64,000 nucleotides of DNA from Fonticella tunisiensis (GCF_004364155.1 NZ_SOAZ01000002.1:1-64000); one strand, 5' to 3'; shown: positions 52,897 to 63,278, counted from the stretch's first letter. Made by a program: numbers and translations. Notes: a model not told the origin generated them from the sequence alone.

Positions 52897-55824
52897 ATGT
52901 ATTTTGAAGTTGGTAAGACATACCATGGATTCAAACTAATTGAACAAAAGGAAGTTAAGGAGCTAAACTCCACAGCAAGGCTCTTTGTACACGAAAAGAG
53001 CGGCGCAAGGCTTTTTAGCCTCCAAAACGATGACGACAATAAGGTGTTTTCAATAAGCTTTAGAACTCCACCGGAAAACAGCACGGGAGTTCCACATATT
53101 ATGGAGCATTCAGTGCTCTGCGGCTCAAGGAAATTTCCTGTAAAAGAGCCGTTTGTTGAGCTTGCTAAAGGTTCACTCAACACCTATTTAAATGCCATGA
53201 CATTTTCCGATAAGACCATGTACCCCGTTGCCAGCAAGAACGATAAGGACTTTTTAAACCTTATGGATGTTTATCTGGACGCTGTTTTTTATCCAAACAT
53301 ATACAAATATCCTGAAATACTAATGCAGGAAGGCTGGCATTATGAGCTTGAAAATAGGGATGATGAGCTTACATATAAGGGTGTTGTATATAATGAAATG
53401 AAGGGTGCCTTCTCATCCCCCGAGGGCGTTCTTATGAGAAAGGTTCAGGAATCTCTGTTTCCAGACACAACCTACAGGTATGAATCAGGGGGAGACCCGG
53501 ATGTAATTCCTGAGCTTACTTATGAGGAGTTCATTGATTTTCATAAAAAATACTACCATCCATCAAACAGCTACATATACCTTTACGGAAATGGAAACAT
53601 AGATGAGCTGCTTAAATTTATAGACGGGGAGTATCTGAAAAATTTTGATAAAACTCTTGTAGACTCAAGGATTGAAGTGCAGAAGCCCTTCTCTCAAATG
53701 AGGGAAATGGCTGTTGAATATCCAATAGCTCCAAGTGAGAGGGAGGAGGATAGGACCTTCCTGAGCCTTAATTTTGCAGTTGGAAGATCTACGGACCCTG
53801 AAATTTATTTAGCCTTTGACATACTTGAACACCTTCTCCTTGAAACTCCTGCAGCACCGCTTAAGAAGGCCCTGAATGAGGCTGAAATTGGAAAGGACGT
53901 ATTTGGAAGTTTCGATTCAAGCATTCTTCAACCTGTATTTACAGTGGTTGTAAAAAATTCCAGCGAAGAAAAGAAGGATAAGTTTAAGGAAGTAGTGTTC
54001 GATACGCTTAAAAAACTGGTTAAGGAGGGTATAGATAAAAAGCTTATTGAGGCTTCAATAAATGCAAAGGAGTTCATTTTAAGGGAAGCAGAGTTTCAGG
54101 GGTATCCAAAGGGGCTTTTATACAATATAAAATGTATGGACAGCTGGCTGCATGATGAGGATCCTACACTGCATTTAACATATGAATCAACGCTTAATAA
54201 GATAAAGAAGGCCCTTATAACTAACTATTTTGAAGAACTCATTGAAAAATATATTTTAAACAATAATCACAGCTCTCTGCTTATAGTTAAGCCAAGGAAG
54301 GGGCTTGCTGAAGAAAAGGCGGAGGAGCTTAGAAAGAAACTCGCAGATTATAAAGGAAGCCTGTCTGAGGAGGAGATAAAGAATATAATAGAAAATACAA
54401 GAAAGTTAAGGGAGAGGCAGGAGGCTGAAGATTCTCCTGAAGATCTTGAAAAAATTCCTCTGCTTTCACTAAAGGATATAAATCCAAAGGCCGATGTTCT
54501 GCCCTTTGAAGAAAGGGAAGAGGGAGGAATCAAGGTCCTTTTCCATCCTATATTTACAAACAACATAGCCTACATCGACTTATATTTTGATACAAGAACC
54601 GTTCAGCAGGATATGATACCATATATTACCCTTTTAGCAGGCGTTCTTGGAAAGGTAAGCACTGAAAGATATGAACTTCAGGACTTGTCCAATGAAATAA
54701 ATATCCATACAGGTGGAATAAGATTCAGCGCAGAGGCCTATTCTAAAAACGAATCCGATGAGATTTATTATCCAAAGTTTATAGTGAAATCAAAGGCCCT
54801 TGTAGATAAGCTTCCAAAGCTTTTGGATCTTGTGGGAGAGATTGTTGGGCACACAAGGTTTGATGATAAAAGGAGGATAAAGGAAATAGTTCAGGAGATG
54901 AGATCCAGGATTGAAATGACCATATTTGACCATGGGCATGTTGTTGTACAAAACCGTGTTGCATCCTATTTCTCCCCTGTTGGAAAGTATGTTGAAGTTT
55001 TAAGCGGCCTCAGCTTCTATAAATTTCTTTCAGACCTTGAAAAGAACTTCGATGCAAGGTTTGAGGAGATTAGGGATAACCTTATAAAGGTTTCAAAGGC
55101 CATATTCAATAAAAAACACCTTATTGTAAGCGTAACAACCGATGGTGAAGACTATAAAGCCTTTAAGAAAAGCTTTAAAAACCTTTATGATCATCTTGGA
55201 AACGAGGAGCTTGAGCTTAATGAATATGATCTTGAGCTTGAGAAGTTAAATGAAGGCCTTATGACATCTGCCAAGGTTCAGTATGTTGCAAAGGCATACA
55301 GCTTTTTAAAGCTTGGCTATAAATATACTGGAAGCCTTCTGGTTCTAAAGACCATTTTAAGCCTTGACTACCTCTGGAACAAAGTAAGGGTTCAGGGAGG
55401 TGCATATGGCGGTTTTGCAAGGGTAGATAGGAGCGGCAATATATCCTTCGGTTCCTACCGTGATCCTAACCTTAAGGAAACTCTGTCAACCTATGATAAT
55501 GTATACAAATACCTTTTAAACTTTGACGCAAGCGAGAGGGAGATGACCAAGTATATCATAGGAACCTTCAGCGGAATAGATTATCCTTTAACTCCTGCCA
55601 TGAAGGGCCAGAGGTCAACGATAAACTATATAAGGCAGCTTACCCAGGAGGACATACAGAGGGAAAGGGAAGAGGTTTTAAACACAAAGAAGGAGGATAT
55701 AAAGGGCTTTGCAAAGCTTGTTAAGGATGCAATGGAACAGGGGTATATATGCGTCCTTGGAAACGAGGATAAGATAAAATTAAATAAGGACCTGTTTAAT
55801 AATCTTGTAACAGTATTTGAATAG
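52897..55824 (+). CDS. M16C-family zinc metalloprotease (presequence-protease type)
   Basis: A 975-aa insulinase-like protease. The inverted zinc motif HIMEH (HxxEH, residues about 68-72) lies in the first of four roughly 230-residue domains, with the distal Glu in YNEMKGAFSSPE (about 165-175). The hinge lies near residue 500, with a charged region EERKLRERQEAEDSPEDLE-like before it. The two halves close around short unfolded peptides. No signal peptide is seen, so it is cytosolic; Firmicutes homologues are probably peptide scavengers. AAAGGAG lies 11 nt before ATG. Confidence 0.92.
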   Translation: MYFEVGKTYHGFKLIEQKEVKELNSTARLFVHEKSGARLFSLQNDDDNKVFSISFRTPPENSTGVPHIMEHSVLCGSRKFPVKEPFVELAKGSLNTYLNAMTFSDKTMYPVASKNDKDFLNLMDVYLDAVFYPNIYKYPEILMQEGWHYELENRDDELTYKGVVYNEMKGAFSSPEGVLMRKVQESLFPDTTYRYESGGDPDVIPELTYEEFIDFHKKYYHPSNSYIYLYGNGNIDELLKFIDGEYLKNFDKTLVDSRIEVQKPFSQMREMAVEYPIAPSEREEDRTFLSLNFAVGRSTDPEIYLAFDILEHLLLETPAAPLKKALNEAEIGKDVFGSFDSSILQPVFTVVVKNSSEEKKDKFKEVVFDTLKKLVKEGIDKKLIEASINAKEFILREAEFQGYPKGLLYNIKCMDSWLHDEDPTLHLTYESTLNKIKKALITNYFEELIEKYILNNNHSSLLIVKPRKGLAEEKAEELRKKLADYKGSLSEEEIKNIIENTRKLRERQEAEDSPEDLEKIPLLSLKDINPKADVLPFEEREEGGIKVLFHPIFTNNIAYIDLYFDTRTVQQDMIPYITLLAGVLGKVSTERYELQDLSNEINIHTGGIRFSAEAYSKNESDEIYYPKFIVKSKALVDKLPKLLDLVGEIVGHTRFDDKRRIKEIVQEMRSRIEMTIFDHGHVVVQNRVASYFSPVGKYVEVLSGLSFYKFLSDLEKNFDARFEEIRDNLIKVSKAIFNKKHLIVSVTTDGEDYKAFKKSFKNLYDHLGNEELELNEYDLELEKLNEGLMTSAKVQYVAKAYSFLKLGYKYTGSLLVLKTILSLDYLWNKVRVQGGAYGGFARVDRSGNISFGSYRDPNLKETLSTYDNVYKYLLNFDASEREMTKYIIGTFSGIDYPLTPAMKGQRSTINYIRQLTQEDIQREREEVLNTKKEDIKGFAKLVKDAMEQGYICVLGNEDKIKLNKDLFNNLVTVFE

Positions 55825-55870
55825 AAAATTAGTTAATATCACTTTATATTAAAAATTCATATGGATTTGA

Positions 55871-55903
55871 ATGGCTGCAAAACGTGGGTTTTGCAGCCAT
55901 TTT
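55871..55903 (+). terminator. Terminator after the M16C protease
   Basis: ATGGCTGCAAAAC (55871-55883) pairs with GTTTTGCAGCCAT (55888-55900) around a 4-nt loop, then TTT. Confidence 0.88.
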
Positions 55904-55977
55904 CAGTAGAAGTGTATGCTTAATATATTTTCCATATATTGTTACATAAAATTTTTTTGCATTTTTTATTTTAATAC

Positions 55978-56006
55978 TTTACTATGGTAAATTAATAAAG
56001 TATAAT
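55978..56006 (+). promoter_or_regulatory. Promoter of the polar amino-acid ABC operon
   Basis: TTTACT (55978-55983), 17 bp, TATAAT (56001-56006), 40 bp before the binding-protein start. Confidence 0.65.
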
Positions 56007-56045
56007 AGATATTGTTAGAAATGAAAATAGAAAGGGAGAGTTAAT

Positions 56046-56846
56046 ATGAAAAAGTTTTTGGCGATAATAATTTCAATTTTAGTATTATCAAGTTTGCTTG
56101 CAGGATGCGGTAAAAGCAAGGCATCCAGCACACCTGTAAATGAAATTAAACAAAAGGGCAAGTTTATAGTAGGGCTTGATGACAGCTTCCCTCCAATGGG
56201 ATTCAGGGATGAAAAGGGAGAAATAGTAGGCTTTGATATTGACCTTGCAAAGGAAGCTGCAAAGAGAATGGGGCTAGAGGTTGAATTTAAGCCAGTTGTA
56301 TGGGATGGGGTTTTACTCAGCCTTAAGAATAAGGATATAGACGTTATATGGAATGGACTTACAATAACGGAAGAAAGAAAAAAGCAAATAGACTTTACAA
56401 AGCCATATCTTGAGGATAGGCAGATTGTTGTTGTAAAGGGAAATTCAAATATAGCTTCTAAAAAGGATTTGGCAGGAAAGGTGATAGGACTTCAGCTTGG
56501 AAGTACCTCTGAACAAGCACTAAACTCCGATGCTGAAACAGCAAAATCAATTAAGGAGTTAAGAAAATATAGTAATAATACAGAGGCTTTAATGGATTTA
56601 AAGGCAGGACGAATTGATGCTGTGGTTGTTGATGAAATAAGTGGAAGATACTATGTTGCAAAGAATCCAGGAGATTATAAAATTCTTAATGAGGACTTTG
56701 GAAAGCAGATAGTTGGAGTAGGCGTCAGAAAAGAGGATACTGCCTTTAAAGAAGAATTGGACAAAGTTCTTGATGAGATGAAAAAGGATGGTACAGCCGC
56801 AGAAATTTCTAAGAAATGGTTTGGGGCTGATATATTAACGAAATAA
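56046..56846 (+). CDS. Polar amino-acid ABC substrate-binding lipoprotein
   Basis: A 266-aa type 2 binding protein. Lipobox LLAGC (Cys about 21). Motifs: KFIVGLDDSFPPMGFRDEKGEIVGFDIDLAKE, VWDGVLLSLKNKDIDVIWNGLTITEERKKQIDFTKPY, and VIGLQLGSTSEQ, typical of the glutamine/cystine family. GAAAGGGAGAG precedes ATG. Ligand not assigned; the Asp in DIDLA and Arg in EER fit alpha-amino-acid binding. Confidence 0.9.
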   Translation: MKKFLAIIISILVLSSLLAGCGKSKASSTPVNEIKQKGKFIVGLDDSFPPMGFRDEKGEIVGFDIDLAKEAAKRMGLEVEFKPVVWDGVLLSLKNKDIDVIWNGLTITEERKKQIDFTKPYLEDRQIVVVKGNSNIASKKDLAGKVIGLQLGSTSEQALNSDAETAKSIKELRKYSNNTEALMDLKAGRIDAVVVDEISGRYYVAKNPGDYKILNEDFGKQIVGVGVRKEDTAFKEELDKVLDEMKKDGTAAEISKKWFGADILTK

Positions 56847-56860
56847 TAGGAGGGCTTAAG

Positions 56861-57502
56861 TTGCAATACATCCTTGATGTTACAAGTTTTATTTTAAAGG
56901 GCAGCGTTATAACATTTAAATTATATTTGGTAACAGCGATTTTTTCCGTTCCACTTGGTGCCTTATGTGCTCTGGGTAAAATATCGAGATTTAGGATATT
57001 AAGATGGTTTCTTGGGCTATACACATGGGTGTTCAGGGGAACACCCTTAATGTTTCAGCTATTCTTCACTTATTATGCTCTTCCTGTTTTCAATATAAAG
57101 TTGGAACCCTTTACAGCGGCAGCAGTAACATATTCTATAAACTATGCAGCTTATTTAACAGAGATTTTCAGGGCCGGTATAGAGTCAATAGACAAGGGAC
57201 AATACGAGGCAGCAAAGGTTTTAGGTATGAATTATGCACAAACAATGTGGAGGATAATACTGCCTCAAACAATAAAAAGAGTTATTCCACCTGTGTCAAA
57301 TGAGGCAATAAGTCTTATTAAGGATACCGCCCTTATAGCCGCAATAGGAATGCCGGATCTTTTAAGAGCTGCAAAGGAGGTCCTTGTAAGGGACTTTACC
57401 ATAACTCCATTTTTTATTGCATCAGTACTTTATCTAATTATAACATCCTTTATAGTTCTTATATTTAGAAAGATTGAGAAAAGATATTCTGTACACGAAT
57501 AG
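56861..57502 (+). CDS. Polar amino-acid ABC permease
   Basis: A 213-aa permease of the HisM/GlnP type with about five membrane helices. Motifs: [51 protein letters not shown] (EAA loop), [23 protein letters not shown]. Start TTG 56861 follows AGGAGGG. It is 14 bp after the binding protein and 8 bp before the ATPase. Confidence 0.92.
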   Translation: MQYILDVTSFILKGSVITFKLYLVTAIFSVPLGALCALGKISRFRILRWFLGLYTWVFRGTPLMFQLFFTYYALPVFNIKLEPFTAAAVTYSINYAAYLTEIFRAGIESIDKGQYEAAKVLGMNYAQTMWRIILPQTIKRVIPPVSNEAISLIKDTALIAAIGMPDLLRAAKEVLVRDFTITPFFIASVLYLIITSFIVLIFRKIEKRYSVHE

Positions 57503-57510
57503 GTGATTTT

Positions 57511-58266
57511 ATGGATATGATAAGAGTAGTTAATGGATATAAAAGATTTGGAAAGGATGAAGTTTTAAAGAATATAAATTTAGAGGTTAAAAAAGGGGAA
57601 GTAGTTTCCATTATTGGGCCTTCAGGCTCAGGTAAGAGCACCCTCTTAAGATGTATCAGCAGGCTTGAAAAAATGGATGATGGAATTATTGAAATTGAAG
57701 GAGTTAAGATAGATAACCACAGTGAAGGAGGTATATTAAGAAGGTTAAAGGGAAATTCAAATAAAAATTCTTCAAAGGTAGGAATGGTATTCCAAAATTT
57801 CAACCTCTTTCCGCACAAAACGGTACTTGAAAACATCATAGAAGCACCTATTATTGTAAATAAAATGAAGAGGGATGAAGCTGTTGAAATAGCAGAAGAG
57901 CTTCTTAAGAAGGTTAATCTTTTTGATAAGAAGGACTTTTATCCTTCAAAAATTTCAGGGGGTCAGAAGCAAAGAGCGGCCATAGCAAGGGCCCTTGCCA
58001 TGAAGCCGGATATAATGCTCCTCGACGAGCCAACCTCAGCCCTTGACCCTGAGCTTGTGGGAGAGGTTTTAAACGTTATAAAGGATTTAGCAAAGGAAAA
58101 TCTTACAATGGTTATAGTAACCCATGAAATGGCCTTTGCCAGGGAAGTTTCAGACAGGGTAATATTCATGGACAGGGGAGAGATAATAGAGGACGCCCCA
58201 CCGGAAAAAATATTTGAAAACCCGGATAACCAGAGGATAAGAGCCTTTTTGAGTAAAGTTATGTAA
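57511..58266 (+). CDS. Polar amino-acid ABC ATPase (GlnQ type)
   Basis: A 251-aa ATPase: GPSGSGKST (about residue 34), [18 protein letters not shown], signature [15 protein letters not shown] and [18 protein letters not shown], followed by [25 protein letters not shown], diagnostic of the GlnQ/HisP subfamily. A short insertion after LEKMDDG ([19 protein letters not shown]) is longer than usual. Last gene of the three-gene importer. Confidence 0.93.
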   Translation: MDMIRVVNGYKRFGKDEVLKNINLEVKKGEVVSIIGPSGSGKSTLLRCISRLEKMDDGIIEIEGVKIDNHSEGGILRRLKGNSNKNSSKVGMVFQNFNLFPHKTVLENIIEAPIIVNKMKRDEAVEIAEELLKKVNLFDKKDFYPSKISGGQKQRAAIARALAMKPDIMLLDEPTSALDPELVGEVLNVIKDLAKENLTMVIVTHEMAFAREVSDRVIFMDRGEIIEDAPPEKIFENPDNQRIRAFLSKVM

Positions 58267-58267
58267 T

Positions 58268-58310
58268 AAAGCAATAAGTCATGCACAGTGCACATGACTT
58301 ATTGCTTTTA
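58268..58310 (+). terminator. Terminator of the amino-acid ABC operon
   Basis: AAAGCAATAAGTCATG (58268-58283) pairs perfectly with CATGACTTATTGCTTT (58293-58308), followed by T-rich sequence. Confidence 0.92.
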
Positions 58311-58471
58311 CTTTTTGCATGCCATCCTTCAAAGGTTTAAATATATCCCTTTAGCAAAAATTGTAGATATAGCTCTGAAAATTTTGCACATCCTATGAGT
58401 ATGATATTTTTAATTCTACAGTTTTGAATTTCTTCATATAATCTTATGAGTAAGGTACAGGGAGAGATGGT

Positions 58472-59584
58472 ATGTATTTATTTAGCGCTATAAAAAAATC
58501 AACACTTATTTATATTCTGTCCTTTACAGTTATCACCATACTTCTAGTATGTCTATATATTTTCGAGCCACTTGCAAAGGATGTAGTTGTTAATGAAGAA
58601 TTTACTGCCAGGGTTGAGGAGCTTTTTCAGATTAGAAATATGGCTATGCTTAAGAACAATTTAAAAGCCCTTGAACCGCTGTATGACAGGGGAACAAGAA
58701 ATGGGCAGTGGGCCTATGAACATGAAGTTAAAAAGACAAAATATCTTCACAAATGGGCTGATAAACAGGGTATAAAATTTATAGATATAAAAACCAAAGT
58801 ACTCGTAAGGAATGCGAAGCAAAAGGGAGATGGATATTATATAAACTATATAGCTTCAACGGAGTATAAATATGTATATGAAAACGACCCTGGAACTATA
58901 AACATGTTCAGAATAGGCACATATCATTCCCTGGATGTTAGAGATAACGAGGAAAACTGGGTAATAAAAAGGGAGTGGTATACCGACCCCTTTGCAGATT
59001 CTTTAAATCTCGATGAAATAAAGGCTTTGGACATAGAACAGTATATTACATCACAGCCCCCCAGGGATTTTTCCGGAATAAGTGAAAGGAGAAAAAACGC
59101 TGTAAAATATGCAGATCAGTACTGCGGTGCTGCAGGAAATGAGGAGACGGGTTATAAATACAATAAACAGTACAGGGATTATAATCCACAGGGAGGGGAT
59201 TGTGCAAACTTTGCGTCCCAGATCCTTTATGAGGGTGGAAAGTTTAAAAAAACAGCTGCATGGAACTACACTAAAAGGGATGCAAGCAGAGCATGGGTAA
59301 ATGCGCAGGGTTTCAAGGATTACATGATAAACAGCGGAAGGGCATCACTTATAGCCTATGGAACCTATAATCAGGTATATAAAGCCTCATATAAGCTGCT
59401 GCCTGGAGACTTTGTTGCATACGAGAAAAATGGCAAGGTAACCCATATATCGGTGGTAACGGGAGCAGATTCAAAGGGCTATGCCCTTGTCAACTGCCAC
59501 AACACTGATAGATACAGAGTTCCCTGGGACCTTGGATGGAGCGATAGGGGAATTAAATTTTACCTTGTAAGGGTGCACTATTAA
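58472..59584 (+). CDS. Membrane-anchored putative amidase (Amidase_6 domain)
   Basis: A 370-aa protein. One membrane helix at the N-terminus (about residues 11-32), an unassigned 170-residue extracytoplasmic domain, and a C-terminal putative amidase domain (about 205-370, PF12671-like): AVKYADQYC, GGDCANFASQILYEGG with the probable catalytic Cys (about 245), LPGDFVAYE, and THISVVTG with His. This group has an NlpC/CHAP-like papain fold and may act on wall peptides. GGGAGAG precedes ATG. Monocistronic. Confidence 0.82.
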   Translation: MYLFSAIKKSTLIYILSFTVITILLVCLYIFEPLAKDVVVNEEFTARVEELFQIRNMAMLKNNLKALEPLYDRGTRNGQWAYEHEVKKTKYLHKWADKQGIKFIDIKTKVLVRNAKQKGDGYYINYIASTEYKYVYENDPGTINMFRIGTYHSLDVRDNEENWVIKREWYTDPFADSLNLDEIKALDIEQYITSQPPRDFSGISERRKNAVKYADQYCGAAGNEETGYKYNKQYRDYNPQGGDCANFASQILYEGGKFKKTAAWNYTKRDASRAWVNAQGFKDYMINSGRASLIAYGTYNQVYKASYKLLPGDFVAYEKNGKVTHISVVTGADSKGYALVNCHNTDRYRVPWDLGWSDRGIKFYLVRVHY

Positions 59585-59595
59585 AATTTGATGCG

Positions 59596-59634
59596 CAGCT
59601 ATTTTGGTGTAATTCGTCAAAATAGCTGTTTTTT
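59596..59634 (+). terminator. Terminator after the amidase gene
   Basis: CAGCTATTTTG (59596-59606) pairs with CAAAATAGCTG (59618-59628), then T6. Confidence 0.9.
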
Positions 59635-59702
59635 GTTTTGTAACAAATCAGGTTTGAATAAAGTATTATATATAGTGATTTTAGCATTTCGGAGGGGAAT
59701 AT

Positions 59703-61088
59703 ATGAAGGATATGTCCGGATATTTAAAGGAGTATATTAGAAGCTCAATAAAAAGGGATTTTAAATCCTCCGAAAATATAAAGGGTTTTCATAAAGAAAA
59801 AATGAGTGTTTACAATTTAAAACCTTTAAATATGACTTCTACCTTTGAAAGAATGCCGTTTATATCTGCAGAGATCAGTGGTTTCGAAATTTTAAGTGCC
59901 AGGATGTTTCTAGATGGTAAGGAGGTTTGTCCACTTATATCTAATTTTAGGATGGAGTATAAGCCCCTTGAGCCTATGGATTTCGGTGAACATAAAGTAC
60001 AAATTGAAATGGAGGATATATATGGAAATATAAAGAAGTTAGAATGGGGTTTTATAGTTCAGGATAGGGAGGCTAAGTATAACTTCTATTTTGGAGTGCC
60101 ACACTGCCATACCTCCTATTCCGATGGAAGGGGGAGGCCATATGATGCATGTGCGCATGTAAGAAAAAATAATCTTGATTATATAATCATAGCCGATCAT
60201 TCAAATTTTTTGGATGGGGTAATGAATAACAACTACGAGTATGATAAGGAAAGGGATGAGTATGTTGAAAGGAAGGGTTCAAGATGGTATAAAACCAGAA
60301 AGGAGATAGAGAAGATTAACAGAATATATGATGGATTTCTTGCCATTAGAGCATTTGAGATGAGCTCAAGCAGATGGGGCCATATAAACGTCATTGGCAG
60401 TGAAACATACGTAGAGGCAAATAGGCAGGCAATGGATATAAACAAATTTTTTGCATGGCTCAAAAAGCAACGTAATATAGCTGTGGTTATAAACCATCCC
60501 CATAAACATTTCAAGTACATTAACTATATGGAGGATATGGACGGAATTATAAACTTAATAGAAGTTGCAAACGGGGCGCCTCCCCGAAAGTATAGGAGGC
60601 TCGAAGAACATTATTATAGAATGCTTGATATGGGCTGGCACCTCGGAGCAGTAAATGGCCAGGATAATCATAGAGCTAACTGGGGAGATAATGATAACCT
60701 TACTGTTATACTGGCAAAAGAGCTTAATAAAGATGCTTTTATTGAAGCCCTTAGAAATAGAAGGACATATTCAACGGAAACGAGAAATTTGAAGCTTTAT
60801 TTTAAAGCAAATGGCTTTTATATGGGAAGTATAATAGGTCTGAATGAGGGAGACAAGATTAATTTTAATATTAACGCCCAGGATGAAAGGGTACCCATAA
60901 AAAAGATTCAACTCATATCAAATGGAGGCAGGGTAATAGATGAAATCAGGTTTAAGGGGGATAATAATGTACGATGGAACCCGGTCCTAAAAGCTCAAAG
61001 GGACAGAACATGGTATGTGGTTAAGGTTACTCATATAAACGGAAGGCAGGGTATTTCATCTCCAGTGTTTATAAAATTTAACAGCTAA
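59703..61088 (+). CDS. PHP-domain metallohydrolase (CehA/McbA type)
   Basis: A 461-aa protein. The N-terminal 120 residues form a beta-rich Ig-like region. The PHP domain (about 128-360) has HCHTSYSDGRG (metal His pair and Asp), IIADHSNF, FEMSS with Glu, NHPHKHF and GQDNHRANWG, giving a full set of metal ligands. A short C-terminal beta domain follows. CehA/McbA homologues include phosphoesterases and carbamate/amide hydrolases; the substrate is not predictable. GGAGGGG precedes ATG. It converges with the EamA gene. Confidence 0.85.
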   Translation: MKDMSGYLKEYIRSSIKRDFKSSENIKGFHKEKMSVYNLKPLNMTSTFERMPFISAEISGFEILSARMFLDGKEVCPLISNFRMEYKPLEPMDFGEHKVQIEMEDIYGNIKKLEWGFIVQDREAKYNFYFGVPHCHTSYSDGRGRPYDACAHVRKNNLDYIIIADHSNFLDGVMNNNYEYDKERDEYVERKGSRWYKTRKEIEKINRIYDGFLAIRAFEMSSSRWGHINVIGSETYVEANRQAMDINKFFAWLKKQRNIAVVINHPHKHFKYINYMEDMDGIINLIEVANGAPPRKYRRLEEHYYRMLDMGWHLGAVNGQDNHRANWGDNDNLTVILAKELNKDAFIEALRNRRTYSTETRNLKLYFKANGFYMGSIIGLNEGDKINFNINAQDERVPIKKIQLISNGGRVIDEIRFKGDNNVRWNPVLKAQRDRTWYVVKVTHINGRQGISSPVFIKFNS

Positions 61089-61102
61089 ATATAAAGTATA
61101 TG

Positions 61103-61951
61103 TTAACGTTCTCCAATGAAGGTAGAACCTAAAATTAAAAACCCTCCAATTATCTGATAGAGATTTAAAGGCTCAGCTAAAAATATCGTTCCAAAAATAA
61201 TCGCTGCAATAGGGTCAATATAGCTGAGTATTGCAGCCCTCTGAACTTCAAGCTCCTTTATTCCGGAGAAGTAGAGAAGGTATGCAAGTCCCGTATGAAC
61301 TATTCCTAAAACAGCAATGAGCAAAAGATTTTTAAGATTTGTGATTGTTAAAGCACTCCTGTATATTATAAAAGGCAGAAGAACAAGGGCCGAGGTAGAA
61401 ATCTGTATTAGCGTCATCATATATCCTGAAATACCCTTTATATATTTGTTAAGAAGGACAACACTTCCATAGAGCCCTGCTGCCATAAGCCCGAAGGCAA
61501 TTCCCTTTAAATGGTTTGGAGAGCTGACGGAGGCTTGTGATTGGTTATTTACAATAAGGAAAAGCCCTATCATTGCACCTGCTGCTGCAATTAATCTGGA
61601 TTTAGTAAGCTTCTCCTTAAAAACAACTGGCGACAGAAGTATTACGAAAACAGGGGCAAAATAATAGCTTAGTGTTGCATTTGAAATCGTTGTGTAGTTA
61701 TATGCTTTAAAGAGAAGTATCCAATTTGCACCTATTGCGCCGCCTGACAGTATCAAAAGCAGTATATTTTCCTTTAAATTTTCTGAGTCCCTTTGGGATT
61801 TGAACATCGGATAAACAAGGGCAAGAACAGTACTTGCAATAACTGCCCTTAAAAAGGCAAGTTCCACTGAAGGAAGATTTATATTTTTAACGAAAATTCC
61901 TATGCTTCCCCATATAACCATAGAGATTATGATTTTAATAATTGACGGCAT
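61103..61951 (-). CDS. EamA/DMT-family transporter
   Basis: A 282-aa membrane protein with about ten helices arranged as two EamA repeats (about residues 5-135 and 145-280). Motifs: VIWGSIGIFVKNI near the start, ELAFLRAVIAS, AYNYTTISNATLSYYFAPVFVILLSPVVFKEK, and LSYIDPIAAIIFGTIFLAEPLNLYQIIGGFLILG. It probably exports small metabolites such as amino acids. CAGGGGG lies upstream of ATG. Specific substrate unknown. Confidence 0.9.
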   Translation of the reverse strand: MPSIIKIIISMVIWGSIGIFVKNINLPSVELAFLRAVIASTVLALVYPMFKSQRDSENLKENILLLILSGGAIGANWILLFKAYNYTTISNATLSYYFAPVFVILLSPVVFKEKLTKSRLIAAAGAMIGLFLIVNNQSQASVSSPNHLKGIAFGLMAAGLYGSVVLLNKYIKGISGYMMTLIQISTSALVLLPFIIYRSALTITNLKNLLLIAVLGIVHTGLAYLLYFSGIKELEVQRAAILSYIDPIAAIIFGTIFLAEPLNLYQIIGGFLILGSTFIGER

Positions 61952-62111
61952 AGCAGTTTTCCCCCTGGTTTGTTTTGATATTGTCGATATTGGTTCCTTT
62001 TAGTATAAAATAAATTTTTTTCAATATCAATTCTTGAATACCACTTTTAGACATACCCTACTTATTTTGTGGAGAATATACTGTTTAGTAGTGGAAAATG
62101 GGGGAATGCCT

Positions 62112-63251
62112 ATGATATATGTAGTTAGAAAAGGTGAACCTTTGGGGCTTATTGCAAGGCAGTTTGGAGTAAGCCCTGAGGAAATAATAGAGGAAAACGA
62201 ACTTAGATTTATTTCTTATCCTGTTCCGGGACAATCGGTTATTATACCTGAAGGAGAGCTTTCCAAGCAGCATGTATATAGAAATATACACACAAATGGA
62301 TATATAATACCTTCATCAATAAATAGTGACTTTTATATCCTTGAAGATGGAAGGGAGGTATTAACCTGGGCTTGTCCCTTAACCTGCTTTTCAGCTGGAG
62401 ATGAAGGGGACAGCTATGACAAGAATATTGCATTGAGGTCAAAGGAAATTAAAATCAGCCCGATGCTTTATGTTTCAAATGGAAAGGAAAATCAATTCGA
62501 CGGCAATATGGTTCATGATATATTAATAAATCCTGATAGACAGGCAAAGATTATAGAAAATATATTAAATATTTTAAAAAACAATGGCTATTACGGAATC
62601 AATATCCACTTTGAAAGGGTTTTTCAGGAGGATAGGGAAGCACTGAGCAGCTTTTTTAAAAGACTTTATTATTCACTAAAACGTGAAGGATACTATCTTT
62701 TTATATCCCTTCCACCGAAGCAATTTGATACGGACTCAGGACAGTGGTTTGGAGCCTTTGACTATGAAGAGATAGGAAGAAATTCAGATGCGGTTATAAT
62801 TATGCCTGGAGAGTGGGGATGGCACGAAGGACCTCCCATGTCGCTGCTTCCAATGGAAAAGCTGAAAAACGTTATTGAATATGCCGTTTCCCTTATAAAT
62901 TCTAATAAAATCATGATATCAATGCCTCTGTATGGATATGACTGGATTATGCCCTACTGTCCCGGCGGGCCCCCCGCGAGGAGGATTACAACTTATCAGG
63001 CATTTATGATTGCGGCAAAATATCATTCGGAAATACTTTATGATGAAAAAAATCAGTCCCCATATTTTGATTATAGCGACGATAAAAATTCCCACAGGGT
63101 GTGGTTTGAAGATCTTAGAAGCTTTGAGGTAAAATTAAAGCTCATATGGGAGTACTCACTTAAGGGATTGAGTTTCATATTTTTTGAAAAGGTTTATACT
63201 CCATTTTTTAAAGTTTTAAATGATATATTTAAAGTTCAAAAAATAGTTTAA
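62112..63251 (+). CDS. LysM / GH18-like protein with degenerate catalytic motif (YaaH-like)
   Basis: A 379-aa protein. One LysM (residues 2-46, YVVRKGEPLGLIARQFGVSPEEI) precedes a GH18-like barrel resembling the spore-cortex hydrolases YaaH/SleL. The catalytic strand, normally DGVNIDFE, reads YGINIHFE: residues Tyr161 and His166 replace two acids and only Glu168 remains. No signal peptide, as in YaaH, which reaches the spore via the mother cell. ATG 62112 is chosen because GGGGGA lies just upstream and LysM begins here; an in-frame ATG at 62034 adds 26 residues without a site. It may bind rather than cut glycan. Confidence 0.82.
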   Translation: MIYVVRKGEPLGLIARQFGVSPEEIIEENELRFISYPVPGQSVIIPEGELSKQHVYRNIHTNGYIIPSSINSDFYILEDGREVLTWACPLTCFSAGDEGDSYDKNIALRSKEIKISPMLYVSNGKENQFDGNMVHDILINPDRQAKIIENILNILKNNGYYGINIHFERVFQEDREALSSFFKRLYYSLKREGYYLFISLPPKQFDTDSGQWFGAFDYEEIGRNSDAVIIMPGEWGWHEGPPMSLLPMEKLKNVIEYAVSLINSNKIMISMPLYGYDWIMPYCPGGPPARRITTYQAFMIAAKYHSEILYDEKNQSPYFDYSDDKNSHRVWFEDLRSFEVKLKLIWEYSLKGLSFIFFEKVYTPFFKVLNDIFKVQKIV

Positions 63252-63273
63252 AGGGATGCTTAATGGCATCCCT
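63252..63273. terminator. Hairpin between convergent genes
   Basis: AGGGATGC (63252-63259) pairs with GCATCCCT (63266-63273). It lies between the converging GH18-like and ferritin genes; T runs are weak. Confidence 0.5.
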
Positions 63274-63278
63274 ATATG

